Under the pieces are notes generated by a model. It was not told the DNA's origin, did not search any database, and saw nothing but the letters and a program-made list of their open reading frames with translations. From Rapana venosa (taxonomy: Eukaryota > Mollusca > Gastropoda > Neogastropoda > Muricidae), in NCBI GenBank assembly GCA_028751875.1, contig CM054141.1, positions 42,357,541-42,421,540 on the forward strand: a stretch of 64,000 bases of DNA, given 5' to 3'. Positions within the stretch are counted from its first letter, which is position 1, and the number at the start of each line of letters is the position of its first letter. A program made the translations under genes and the position numbers. Below, in pieces: positions 48,688 to 59,120 of this stretch.

Positions 48688-48988
48688 CCCATTCCTCCCC
48701 CCTCCTTTTTTTTCTCTCTTCATAGCAAAATTTGTGTGTGTGCATGCATGTGTGTGTGTGTGTGTTCTCTCTGTTGTCTTCTTCTTCCCCTTGTTATACA
48801 AACACTGTAGGAAACTTATTTTGCAATAACTATTTAAACACAAGCTTTAAAAGTAACATTCTTTCTCACTAATATTTTATTAACAAACAAAGAAATATAT
48901 GAATATATATTATGTAATTTAAAAAGCCATAAAAACTTTTCACCCTTACAGGTGTGTCAAAAACATTTTTAGTACTTGCAAAACAGTT

Positions 48989-49012
48989 GGGGGGGGGGGG
49001 GGGGGGGGGGGG
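48989..49012 (+). repeat. Poly-G, 24 bases
   Basis: Uninterrupted G run. Confidence 0.95.
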
Positions 49013-49539
49013 ACAGGTTTCAGTTTTATTCTTTCCATGGTTGGAAAGCAACCTTTTCTTAGTGAACACTGCCATGGCTACCTTTACACTCTGTTGACAT
49101 GAATAATCTCCCATAGAAAAAGGCTTCATGAGCAGTCAGATCATGCAGAAGGGGATTGCCCATTTGAACAGCATTGGAAAGTTGAAAAGTGAAGAGCTGA
49201 ATGCAGAATGTGCAGACTGCTAGCATGATTATTCAGGGCTTAAGGTGGGAAGTTTCCCAGCCCTGCTTTGACACTTGATGAATCACACTGCCCATGCAGC
49301 TGGCTTTTGATTGCAAGCAGAGCTAACATAATTTGTAGATAATGTGTTAATGCTGGTTGCCTTATTTCATACCACTGGTTTTGAGTGTGAGATCATTTTC
49401 TTCGTGTCTTGTAAACTGAAAAGGTTGTCACATAATGAGGGAAAAAGTTTTTCTCCCTATGGGCCTATGTGTGTGGTGTGTGGACGTGCATGTGTGTATC
49501 TTTGAGCATTTTTGTTGTTGTACAACATGAATCAGCATA

Positions 49540-49837
49540 AAAGGTAAAGGTAAAGGAGTCCCATAACCTATAAGGTCGTCGGGGAGCGAGGCGTCAGAGA
49601 CCTCACTTCTCTAGGGCCAGCATATTGAGGGCGGCGCCCATCTCCTCTCCCTCGCTGCTTTACCTTCCCTGACCCTAAAGAGGGCAGGTACCCATTTACA
49701 GCTGGGTGAACTGGGGGAACTGTACTGAAGCCAAGGCGCGCAAACGGTCACCCATCCAAACTGGTAACCATGCTCGACGCTGCTTAACTTGGCTGGGGGA
49801 AAGCGAGTGCTCCGACCACTGAGCTATCCCGTCCCCT
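49540..49837 (-). mobile_element. SINE with tRNA-like 5' part joined to a 5S rRNA-like promoter
   Basis: Read on the minus strand, the element starts GGGGACGGGATAGCTCAGTGG, a tRNA-Ala-like 5' end with a good A box (TAGCTCAGTGG, 49816-49826). Instead of a tRNA B box it continues into a segment (49741-49793) matching the 5S rRNA internal control region: AGTTAAGCAGCGTCGAGC, TGGTTA and TTGGATGGGTGACCG. The body follows, and the 3' tail is (TTTACC)n at 49540-49555. The direct repeat AATCAGCATA flanks it exactly at 49530-49539 and 49838-49847, which identifies a retroposition event. Confidence 0.85.
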
Positions 49838-50161
49838 AATCAGCATAGCACATGTTATTTGCAAGAAATGATTAGTAAAGAAAGGCAGCAAAAGATGTAT
49901 ACCTCTAATGATCTTTCAGACAATTATTTCTTTAAATCAATCCCTTACATATCATTGTACAAAACTTTATGAGTTGTTGACTGAAAAAATGTCTGCCTCC
50001 AAGTTATTATAACTAATATGGTTAATGCCACATTCTTGCTGTGTCTGACAGATTCCTCATTCAGTCTTGGACGACATTGACAGACCAATGCTGAAGCCAC
50101 AAAGACCTCTCCATGCCCACACCTCCTCTTACTTGGACTTCACCTGGATGTGACTGTGAGG

Positions 50162-50344
50162 ATGACCCCAACAGACCAGCCTGATCTGACTGCAGCATCT
50201 TGCTACACACCCTGCCATCCCCACATTCTGGCCAAGCCACAGTCTTCAGTTTGTGATTCAACTGTTCTGTGTGGGTGTTGTGACCCTAACGTCCCACTTT
50301 CGTACCTCCACATTGTCTGTCTTTTTGTCAGACAGTCAGGATGA
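50162..50344 (+). CDS. Upstream ORF of 60 codons overlapping the receptor start by ATGA
   Basis: An ATG at 50162 opens a 60-codon frame whose TGA (50342-50344) overlaps the first receptor ATG at 50341. A shorter upstream ORF of 21 codons runs from 50088 to 50153. They matter only if the mRNA includes 50052-50331; splicing to the acceptor ending at 50331 would remove them. The peptide matches no family I recognise. Confidence 0.25.
   Translation: MTPTDQPDLTAASCYTPCHPHILAKPQSSVCDSTVLCGCCDPNVPLSYLHIVCLFVRQSG
50320..50331 (+). promoter_or_regulatory. Strong 3' splice acceptor before the receptor start codon
   Basis: The run TGTCTGTCTTTTTGTCAG ends at 50331, only nine bases before the ATG at 50341. 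Its pyrimidine tract is better than that of the other candidate acceptor ending at 50051. If this site is used, the coding exon starts at 50332 and the upstream ORFs at 50088 and 50162 are absent from the mature mRNA. Confidence 0.45.
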
Positions 50345-50624
50345 CCTCGACCATGGGCCAGTTTTATCACATCACACACCAAGCCATGGAACTGAAGTGT
50401 AAACCATATCACAACGCAATAACTACAAGAAAGCTTGGAATGCTGCGTAATAGCATGTGGCTGCTGCTGGGGCTGTGTGTTGTTCTTCTGAAAGGAGTAT
50501 CAGGGGAGAAGAAATGTCAGCATAATGTGGAGTACACACAGGCCAACTGCAGTAGTCGGGATCTAGAAAGTGTGCCCTGGGGTCTCCACTACAACATTGA
50601 TGTGCTAGACCTCAGCAACAACAG
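50341..50624 (+). CDS. LRR-Ig receptor, coding exon 1 (signal peptide, LRRNT, first LRR)
   Basis: This exon holds 94 codons plus two bases of codon 95. The hydrophobic core WLLLGLCVVLL followed by VSG|EKK gives a plausible signal-peptidase site. About 33 residues precede it if translation starts at 50341, which is unusual and favours a downstream start (50386 has GCCATGG; 50440 and 50455 are closer to the core). The donor is AACAG|gtttgt at 50625, in phase 2, and splits the Arg codon of the LSNNR motif. An alternative reading through the intron ends in polyproline from a C run and is not credible. Confidence 0.85.
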
Positions 50625-53600
50625 GTTTGTGCTAAACTCTTGTCTGTCACCTTTATTGCCGGGTTCAGTGATAAATTCCCACACCTCCTCACTTTACATT
50701 CCACCACCACCACCCACTCCCCCCCCCCCCCCCCCCCCCCCCCCAAAAAAAAGGAACTGGCTGCCTCAAACCTCTCCATTTTATTATTTATGTTTAATTC
50801 ATATTCCTACAGCAAGTCGGTAGTTTTGTCAGTTATCTATTTAAAAAAAAAAAGCATAACACACACACACACACAATCACACCATTGACACAAACTGCTC
50901 TTTTTCTTGCCAGAAATAAAATGCACCTAAGAACTTGTTCATTGCCACCCCCCCCCCCCCCTTTTTTTAAATCCATTCTTTCCCTCTTTGCTTTTACTTC
51001 AATCTATTGCCCTTCTTCTTTGGCTGCACTTATTCAATTGAAAAAACAACAACCCTACTTGGAATTTTGTTCAATGAAAGCATACATCAACAGTACCTGT
51101 GTAGTATTTATTTCTGGCAAGGGTATTAAAAACATTACTTTTATTAATCATTATACATACATGTACACACACACACACACACACACACCACGAATCACTC
51201 ATTCACATTCATTTCTGGTGTAAGCTAAAAATGCACTGATTATGATGGGAACAGGTTGAACTCGGTGACCTCGCAAGAATTAAAAAAGTACAAGAATCTG
51301 CATGTGCTGCTGCTGCGCAACAACTCCATCAAAAGCCTGGACCCTGACACACTGACAGACCTCAGGCTGCTCCACACCCTGGATCTGGCCCAGAACCACC
51401 TTACCTCTGTGCCCACTGCAACACTGGTCAGGGCCCCCAGTCTCCTCACCCTCAACCTAGCCAACAACAACATCATGCTTGTCTCTGACAATAACTTCCG
51501 GGGCTTGCCCAACCTCAAAACCCTTGACCTCAGTGGGAACAGGATTGGGGAATTGGAGCCCAGCGCTCTTTTGGGTCTCTCCAAGCTTCAGGTAAACAAT
51601 TTTGAAATGAAACATTCCTATCGTCTTAAGTTATTGTCCACACCGCTACATGTTCCCCTCCCCTCTCCCCATGATGAGTTTTCAGTAGAGCCTGAGAATC
51701 TTCTTGAATTCTAACAAATTTTTATCTGAGGACTATGACAGTCAGATTTTTCATTTGCAGTTGGTTGTGATATCTGTTTTCATGAATACATTGTATTTTA
51801 ACGATTAGAAAAGTAAGACTGGGATAATGGAAGATTGCCTTGGAATTAAAAATTTTAAGCTGTGCCCCAATTGACCTGAGATCAAGAATGTCGGGTATTA
51901 ATTGTGTGTGCATGTCCGTTCAAATTTGTCCATGAAGTTTGTAAAACATGCACCTGAACACTTAGTATCTTATTTAAGGCTAGACTATGAGGATGTGTCA
52001 CATGTCTGCCTACAATATCATTATTTTTAATTATGGGCTAAACTACAAGGATATGTCTACTTGAAAGATCAGTATCGATGTGTCCATGTTCTTTTTGTAT
52101 CATCCATTTTAACTTAGAATTAAAGAACACATACATGTATACATGCAAGTACATACATGCAAGTACATACACCCATGCACATTCACACCTACGAGCCCAT
52201 TTTCTCCCCAGGTCAGGGATAGCATGCTGGGTGTGACTATGTTCATGCTTTGCTTACCACTGGTCACATCAGGTCTGCCCTTCTGTTAAAGATGGATGGG
52301 CTTTTAACATGGCCCAGGCAAGTATAACGCATGCATTCGCTCACAAGACCTCAGTCTATATAAATTATAATCGTTTGACTTACTAATGACTTCCACACGA
52401 GTGGAGTCAGAACCCATGTTAACTTATGGGGGGAGGGGTGGAGGGGAACCCTTCAGACGGACATATCATCGGAGACTTGAACTTCCACTCTCAGTTACTG
52501 TCAGATTAAAGTTCAATGTTAATGCTGTTATATTACTTATAACCACTAGGCTAATATGCAGTTCATTCTAATGAATATGACTGTTGTGTGGACAGAAACT
52601 GCGCCTGGAGCACAACTCCCTGCGCTCATTGCCAAGGGACACGTTTGAGCTGCTGTCCCCTGATCTCCTAGAAGTGCATCTTCACAACAACCCCTGGATC
52701 TGCGACTGCAAAATTCGCTGGCTGCACCAGTGGATGTCCAATGGCACCAGTGCCATTTGGCAGCATCCTGGGGAAATCATTGTGTGTGATGGACCATCCA
52801 TCTCCCGAGGTCGACTAGTGTCTGCAATTCCGCTGGATGAGCTAGCCTGCAGAGTGGAAATGAGGAAAAGTGGATCTACACAGGCTGTGGATACAGGTGA
52901 GGAGGCAGTTCTGGAGTGCGAGTATTTTTCCATTCCTACTGCCAGCCCTATCTGGCAGAAAAATGAGATGCCCATCAATTTTGATGCTCACCCAGCGAAG
53001 TACACTATGACTATGGAAGGGTCTCCCCTTACAGTCACCCGGCTTCACATCAAGGATTTTCGGTATGATGACATTGCAGCTTACGAGTGCTTAGCTCAGA
53101 ATGTGCGAGGATCTGACTTCACTGTTTTCAAAGTGACGTTAAAAGGTGTTCCCTTTGATTCTGTGCCACGAGTTCCTCATTCAGCATCCTCATCGGCTGG
53201 GATGGATACTAAGAGCATTGTGGTGGCTGTGGCAGTAGTGTGTGGAATCATTCTTATCATTGTTCTCAGTGTGCTCATCTTCTGCTGTGTCACCCACATC
53301 AGGAGGCGACAGCAGGAAAAGCATGATGCTGTTGTGGCAAATGTGAAAAAACACTTCCTGGCAAATGGGGAAATGGCTCCCACAGAGCAAAATGAAGTTG
53401 ATAAATCAAAGTTAGATCAGTTAAATGATGACACAAATTCTGATTCTGCAAGGACTAATGACACAAGCAACACTCAACAAAAGCAGCCAGTAGAAACAAC
53501 AGACTATTCATATGAAAAGAGTGAGAAGGAACCTATATACACATTTCAGCAACCTGTGTCACCTTTCAACAACGGCAACACGTACGTTTCATTTGGCAGT

Positions 53601-54176
53601 GAAATGACAGAGCCCGAGTCTTTACAAATGTATCCCAATGCCAACAGCACTATGAAATATGATGGGTCACATACAGAATCCACCACACCCTTGCTGGACA
53701 GGTACACACCTGTGCTTGATTCTGATGACCCATTTGATGATTCCCTGTATAATCATCCCATCTATGAGAGTGCTACTCATCCCATCTATGAGAGTGCTAC
53801 TCTCCATCATCCCAGACGCAATCATTTTCCTGGAGTGAATGGCGCAGTACCTCCCCTCACTCCAGGGAGTACACGATCAAGTACTCGCTCCACCACCTTT
53901 ATTCCAGCCAATAGCGGACGCTACCCAGATTATCCGGACTATCGGGAGTTGAGGTACCCCTATAATATCACCCCTGAGCAGTACATGCTAGCAACAAAGA
54001 AAAGCATGTCTGTCGGGAACTTAGGCTTCCAGCCTGCTCCCCGCAAACCTCCACGAGTGTTTCACTCTCGAGAGTATGTGGAAATGAGTCCTCATGACAC
54101 CAGTGGCAGTGCCAGTGACTACATGACAGTGCCACCAGCCTACCACTATGGGATCAAACCCGGTACACCTGTGTGA
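50341..54176 (+). CDS. LRR-Ig single-pass membrane receptor (Kekkon/LRRC24-like), 3 coding exons
   Basis: The exons are 50341-50624, 51255-51591 and 52596-54176. Both introns are GT-AG and the spliced length is 2202 nt, or 733 codons plus TGA. Domain order: signal peptide (about residues 34-55), short cysteine pair C59/C70 in the LRRNT position, six or seven LRRs (about 83-236), LRRCT with C243, C245, C271 and C292, one I-set-like Ig domain (about 294-390; C315 pairs with C372, W327 in the core), a transmembrane helix (about 415-439) followed by RRR, and a 294-residue cytoplasmic tail. This layout is known for Kekkon, LRRC24 and related neuronal LRR-Ig receptors, which act at the cell surface in adhesion or receptor modulation. 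The specific ligand is unknown here. The tail has several tyrosines and ends in GTPV, a class I PDZ-ligand pattern. The first in-frame ATG after the TAA at 50287 is 50341; ATGs at 50353 and 50386 have better Kozak contexts, and 50440 would begin right at the signal peptide. Confidence 0.88.
51255..51591 (+). CDS. LRR-Ig receptor, coding exon 2 (LRR array)
   Basis: The acceptor is gggaacag|G, whose first base completes the Arg codon from exon 1. The 112 full codons that follow (residues 96-207) encode consecutive LRRs with the LxxLxLxxNxL pattern, for example LHTLDLAQNHL and LKTLDLSGNRI. The donor is TTCAG|gtaaac at 51592, phase 0. GC content and clean codon structure contrast with the AT-rich introns on both sides. 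There is no internal stop. Confidence 0.9.
52596..54176 (+). CDS. LRR-Ig receptor, coding exon 3 (last LRR, LRRCT, Ig, TM, tail)
   Basis: The acceptor is gtggacag|AAA at phase 0, giving residues 208-733 and TGA at 54174-54176. LRRCT begins at NNPWICDC. The Ig domain carries the typical DDIAAYEC strand before its second cysteine. SNGT at 256-258 is an N-glycosylation sequon. The transmembrane segment IVVAVAVVCGIILIIVLSVL precedes HIRRR. An eight-residue unit, HPIYESAT, is directly repeated in the tail; the encoding 24-bp DNA is also tandemly duplicated near 53757-53805. The C terminus GTPV fits [ST]-x-[VIL] for class I PDZ domains. Confidence 0.92.
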   Translation, partial: KLRLEHNSLRSLPRDTFELLSPDLLEVHLHNNPWICDCKIRWLHQWMSNGTSAIWQHPGEIIVCDGPSISRGRLVSAIPLDELACRVEMRKSGSTQAVDTGEEAVLECEYFSIPTASPIWQKNEMPINFDAHPAKYTMTMEGSPLTVTRLHIKDFRYDDIAAYECLAQNVRGSDFTVFKVTLKGVPFDSVPRVPHSASSSAGMDTKSIVVAVAVVCGIILIIVLSVLIFCCVTHIRRRQQEKHDAVVANVKKHFLANGEMAPTEQNEVDKSKLDQLNDDTNSDSARTNDTSNTQQKQPVETTDYSYEKSEKEPIYTFQQPVSPFNNGNTYVSFGSEMTEPESLQMYPNANSTMKYDGSHTESTTPLLDRYTPVLDSDDPFDDSLYNHPIYESATHPIYESATLHHPRRNHFPGVNGAVPPLTPGSTRSSTRSTTFIPANSGRYPDYPDYRELRYPYNITPEQYMLATKKSMSVGNLGFQPAPRKPPRVFHSREYVEMSPHDTSGSASDYMTVPPAYHYGIKPGTPV

Positions 54177-54670
54177 GAGGGAAGTCTATACCTGTGAATA
54201 CTTACATTTTCAGTATTGGAACAGAGAAAATATATTGATGTGTGAAGAGTGGTGTGCTTTTAGACGGAACACAAAACCCTGGTCATGACAGGAAAGATGC
54301 TCAGCTTATGGTTTGTGTGTTAAGCTATTGATGAATTTAAGTGAGAACATTATATACTTGTGAATTGTTCAAATGCAAGTCCACTTTTCTAATTTTCACT
54401 GCATCAGTGTAGGTGACAGATGTATGCTGTGGAGACATTCATCAAAAAAGAAAAATGTGGATGTCATTTTTGTTTTTATTTTCCTGATGTAGAAAAATAA
54501 TGTTATGAAACATCATGATCATGTAGTCCTTTTGCTTTTAAGATGTCACCAGTTTCATTATTTGAGTTTAGAAGAAAAGGAATCATTCAAATGAACTAAA
54601 GAAGAAGAGTGTGTGTGTGTGTACTTTGTGTTTATAGAGTGTTAGTTATCTTTATGAATCATATATGATA

Positions 54671-54800
54671 AATTACCCCAACCCCACCCCAAAATTTTCT
54701 AGCTATGGATTGAGAATTACCCCAACCCCACCCCAAAATTTTCTAGCTATGGATTGAGAATTACCCCAACCCCACCCCAAAATTTTCTAGCTATGGATTT
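54671..54800 (+). repeat. Tandem repeat, 3 x 44 bp, in the probable 3' UTR
   Basis: AATTACCCCAACCCCACCCC followed by AAAATTTTCTAGCTATGGATT occurs three times with no visible difference until the end of the third copy, which indicates recent expansion. Confidence 0.95.
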
Positions 54801-55111
54801 AGACTGATTACTATTACTAACTATTAGTATTACTAATAGATTTAGCTTAATGCTTTTATTTTGGTGACTAAACAGTAAATTTGAAAGTGAATGGAAGAAA
54901 GAAACACTTAAACATGCTAATATTTTGTGCTGAAGTTCAACTCTTATCATTGGCTATTAAGACATTTTGCATGTGATTAGATATTACTATTATTACCATA
55001 CCAAACAGAAAGCACTAACAAAAACCACAGGCATGCTCAATTGGGATGGCTGTTTTGATTATTTCATCCTTTACATTAACTTCTCTCTCTCTCTCTCTCT
55101 TTTTTTTTAAG

Positions 55112-55412
55112 CCACATTCTAACAAACATTTCAAACTATTCTGAAAGTGCCACATTCATACATTATCTCTATCAGATCTAAAGCATTACAGCAACTTGAT
55201 TGTGAAATCGCATTGTAACAAACATTTCCAACTATTCTAATAAGAGTGCCACATGCATTATCTCTTTATCAGAACTATAGCATGCACATCAACTTGATCA
55301 CGAACTTGCATTGTAACAAACCTTTCCAACTACTCTAAGAGCGCCACATTCATATAATATTATCTCCATCAGAACTAAAACACGCTCAGCAACTTCATTA
55401 AATGAAATCACA
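55112..55412 (+). repeat. Degenerate tandem repeat, 3 x about 100 bp, in the probable 3' UTR
   Basis: CATTGTAACAAACATTTCCA-like starts are followed by GTGCCACATTCAT, ATTATCTC and ATCAGAACTA-like blocks and CAACTTGAT in each copy. Divergence between copies shows it is older than the 44-bp array. Confidence 0.85.
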
Positions 55413-56279
55413 TTGTTTAGTGTTCCTTTATTAAGAACATATATATATATACAGCCCATCCCTCTAATTGAAAATATAGAAAACAGAGAAAAATTTACTT
55501 TGATATATTATATCTCTCTTTTGGGTTGTTGTTGGGTGGTGGTTGTGGTTTTTTTGGGGGGAGGGGGGGGGTATTTTTTTTAGACAGGATACAAGAAGAG
55601 CATAAATTCTTTTCCAAAGAGTGTAGAAAAATCATTTGATTTTTTTTTTTTAAAGGTGAGGAGGGGGGGGGGGTTAAAAAAACACTTGTGTCAATGTGTG
55701 GCATGGACGTTTTTGAATGGAAGCATAACTGTTTTACTAAACATCTTGTGGGAAGAAGGGAGCAGGGATTGAACTGTCTTGTGCATTTCTTAACCAGAAA
55801 TGATGAAGAAAAAATATATATATTTATTAAGATGTGTTTTATCACTGCAACTGCTGCTCAGAATCAAGAGAGATCTTTGTTGATTAATGTTCCAATCGTA
55901 AGTTTTTGTGTCGGATTATTTCAGTTATCTTTTATGATTGTAAATCATTCAGTTCTATCTTAGTTTGATTTGTGCAGAACTCGTAATTTCATTTTCCAAC
56001 AAACCCCCTGCTACCCCCCACCCCCACCCCCAATATTTACAGTAGCCCTCCCTATCCAATCCTTTATGTCACCATGACCATCTCTGACTCTTCTCAGCTT
56101 CACTGCCCTTCTAACATGCAATTCATGTTTCTCCAGTGCCAAGAATTCAAAACATGATCATGAATGCATTGTTGGGGGTTTTTTCATGCCTTGCATTTCA
56201 TCTAGCTATGTTCAAACTTGTAATCCAGTTATAACACAGTTGGATTTGTGCTATTTGGATTTTGTACAAAGGTTATTTT

Positions 56280-56400
56280 TACCAGGTTTTTGTTTTTTCA
56301 ATCACCACAGACCATGTATAGTTTAGTTTCAAAAGAAAATTACCAGGTTTTTGTTTTTTCAATCGCCACAGACCATGTATAGTTTAGTTTCAAAAGAAAC
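56280..56400 (+). repeat. Tandem duplication, 2 x 61 bp
   Basis: TACCAGGTTTTTGTTTTTTC starts at 56280 and 56341. The copies differ at a single visible position (ATCACC against ATCGCC). Confidence 0.95.
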
Positions 56401-56632
56401 ATAAAAACTGCTGCTCATTTCCTAACTTACTTTTACTTTAATGATTTTTCTAGTGTACATTTCATTACCCTTTTTGCTGACATGTTTTTAAAGTTCAATC
56501 TGACAAAGACCTCATTTCAATGCTTTTTTTGTGTTTTCAGACAGATTTTGTATAAAATGGTACTAGGATTTTTATGTTTTTGTCATAGTGTATTACAATT
56601 TCTGATCTGATTTTTTTTTTCCATAAAAGAAA

Positions 56633-56638
56633 AATAAA
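56633..56638 (+). promoter_or_regulatory. Candidate poly(A) signal AATAAA
   Basis: A canonical hexamer follows the AT-rich receptor 3' UTR, with T-rich sequence just downstream (GTTTTCTTTTC). Cleavage would fall near 56655. Confidence 0.35.
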
Positions 56639-58206
56639 AGTTTTCTTTTCATAAAATGTTGGTACAGATATTTTGAAATCAGGTTAAAATAGCCGTTTAA
56701 AAACTTGCTGAGCTGTAATTAATATCAATATCTATTGTTGCAACTGAAATGACCACAGCCACCCCACAAAAAAACCACCCTAGTTATGTGCTCATGCTTT
56801 GTAAGAATCATAGAATGTCAGTAAATCAGATAGATTCCTGTTAGTGTATTCACGAACAGAAATACACTGTTGCAGAAAGTGAAACAGCATACCTGAATTC
56901 TGGTTACATCAATACATGAGCATGGACTAGCAAATATTACACTGAAGAATCTTTTTCAGTCAAGTACTTCTGCACTAAACTTTATGCTGCTGCATTGCAC
57001 CCTCCTCCTCCCCCCTCCTTTTTAAAAAAAAAAAATTATGTTTAATTATAATTCCATAAAATCTGTATGAAACCTGTTATAAAAAAAAATGAAATGACAC
57101 AGTAATGTTTAAAAATGTTTTACAGTTGTGCTGAAGCCATCTACTCAAATGAGTTTGTACATAGCATGTGAGTGTATCAAAAAGTGGAGAGAGAGTGAGA
57201 GAGAGAGAGAGAGAGGGGGGGGGGAGGGGGTAATTGTAACAAATTTAAAAACTCACCGACAATAATGAAACCTCATAGTCATACTTTCAGATGATTTATT
57301 TAATGACAAAGTATTTTGTTTATAAGCTTAAAAAAGTTAAAAAAATTAAAGTTAAAAGTCAAAAGCAGTCTTCAAAGTGGTCACAGTGACCTACAGGTAT
57401 ATTTCGAATGTTCACTCAGTTTACACTTCCAGTCTATATACTATAATTGCACAGTCTAAGTAACTAGTAGGTGATTATAAAAAGTGTGAGATATCCATAA
57501 ATTAACAATTATATTGTCAGAGTTCACCAATTTGATTTTTTCATTTTCTACTCACTAATTCAGTAAATGGCTTTGAAACTTTGTGAAAGGTTCAAAGTGG
57601 TAAATTTACATATATATATATAAATATATTATTTCATTTCTGTCGATATAGCACAAAACTTATTCCTAATAGCAAAAAAATAAATAAATAAATAAAACCT
57701 GACAGTGAATACATAGTATGGCATTTGAGTGACGTTCCAGTTTCTGAGAAGCTACAGTACACTTATCTCAGGTGCATGTCAAAATGGTGCACTGGATGTA
57801 CAGGAGAGCACATCCACGTTCATTAGACTGAAAATTCAGAATGTCAACTCTTTACTTTCAGATTTGTGAAGTCCTACAAAGAACTTCTGAAGTGCTTTTC
57901 TGCTATTGTTTTAGCTTGCTTGCTTTACCCCACCCCACCCATTCCTTTTTTTTTTTTAACAGTGAAGTACTGGTTTTGTCAAAATTTCCCCTTGTATTTA
58001 GGACACATATTTTTGTGTAACATTCTGTGTAGCAGGTTTTTTTCTTTCTTTTTCATACTTAGTTTATTTTTGTCTTTAATGAGTTGTGTTAATGATCTGA
58101 AGAAAATGTTTAAAGAAAAACATTAATGGATCCTTATTTTCAAATGATTTTGACCACACAAAGCTGCAAAAGATGAAGTGAAGATCATAGTTATTAAGTT
58201 GCAATC

Positions 58207-58212
58207 AATAAA
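58207..58212 (+). promoter_or_regulatory. Candidate distal poly(A) signal AATAAA
   Basis: The context is CAATCAATAAAGCGCTG with a T-rich region downstream from 58221. TTTATT motifs on the opposite strand (about 58222 and 58245) could serve a convergent minus-strand gene. Confidence 0.35.
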
Positions 58213-58437
58213 GCGCTGAATGTTTATTTTGAATACAAACTGTTTTTATTTAAAGGGTAAGCATCATTATGTTTTTTGAGATTCTAAATTTTGCAACATG
58301 CTCTTTGTTAAGCTTAGGGAGTTCTTGATATTTATATAGTTTTAATTAATGCGAAAGCGAGAGAATGAGTAAAACAAAACGAGCAAATAAAAATAAAGGG
58401 GGGATTGGAATGACATAAGAAATCATTAAAAACTTAC

Positions 58438-58493
58438 CTTTGAAAATTTTAGAAATATGTAGAGTTTAAGTTCAGGCTGTCTTCAATGGTACC
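58438..58493 (-). other. Weak minus-strand exon candidate
   Basis: Fifty-six bases lie between AAACTCTTTTAG and a strong donor TCAAAG|gtaagttttt. Only one frame reaches 14 codons (GTIEDSLNLNSTYF) before TAA, so it could be a terminal coding segment followed by a spliced 3' UTR, or chance. Confidence 0.15.
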
Positions 58494-58884
58494 CTAAAAG
58501 AGTTTTTTATGAACAGATCTTGTACCACATGGTAAAGATATTTTTAAAGTGTACAACATGTGTCAAAACCTCACACTAGTCACAATCCACCTAAAGATGC
58601 AACATAAAAATGCCCTGACAAGGCTGACATTGATTGATTTAAAACTAAAGTAACACTAACAGAAGGTGGATTTGTCTGCTGCACCGAGATGATTTGAAAT
58701 GTCTGAATGACCTATCATTAAACAAGATGTAATATATCTTCAGAACTGCAGTTAGTCTTTAGACGGATGTGAATTGTTCTCATTTTTTTAATATGACTAG
58801 AACACATAATGAATAAGTATTAACAGTAACACTCATTTTTCAAAGAAAGTACATATACATACATTATGATTGTAAAGATGAATC

Positions 58885-59120
58885 AAACAGGCAAGTGGAT
58901 AAATATAAGGCTTTTTACACAATGTCCTCAAATCATGGGTTGCAGGTTCAAATCCTGTCAGTGCCTAGTGGATAAATGTGAGGATTTTTACTGTCTCCTA
59001 CAGTCCTAGGTCAATCTTATGTGCAGGCGTGCCAGTGCCTTACTCTCCTTTGTGTATACACTCAGAAGAAAAAGTTTGAGCTATGTAAAAGGTCCCAAAA
59101 TTCATGTAGCGTTACGTGAC
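58885..59120 (+). mobile_element. tRNA-derived SINE
   Basis: An A-box-like AGGCAAGTGG (58889-58898) lies 46 bases before a perfect B box GGTTCAAATCC (58945-58955), spacing typical of a tRNA with a long variable arm. A body follows with CTTACTCTCCTTTGTGTATACACTC and AAAGGTCCC. Its 3' end is not clear. It is diverged and presumably inactive. Confidence 0.6.

Larger units (their letters stand above)
54177..58225 (+). other. Probable 3' UTR of the LRR-Ig gene
   Basis: No coding exon is recognisable after the TGA at 54174. The stretch is AT-rich, low in microsatellites compared with the rest of the window, and has AATAAA signals at 56633-56638 and 58207-58212, plus overlapping ones in an AAATAAAT run near 57679-57696. 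It holds three separate tandem duplications (listed apart). The true end is not determinable without transcripts; 56.65 kb and 58.23 kb are the most natural cleavage positions. Confidence 0.45.

Noticed and set aside
49540..49837. Genuine tRNA or 5S rRNA gene
   Set aside because: Only the A-box half of a tRNA and the internal control region of 5S are present, followed by a SINE body, tail and target-site duplication.
50640..50888. Continuation of the receptor exon 1 frame past 50624
   Set aside because: It reads into a poly-C run (polyproline) and loses the LRR pattern, whereas splicing at 50625 to 51255 restores LSNNRLNSV in phase.
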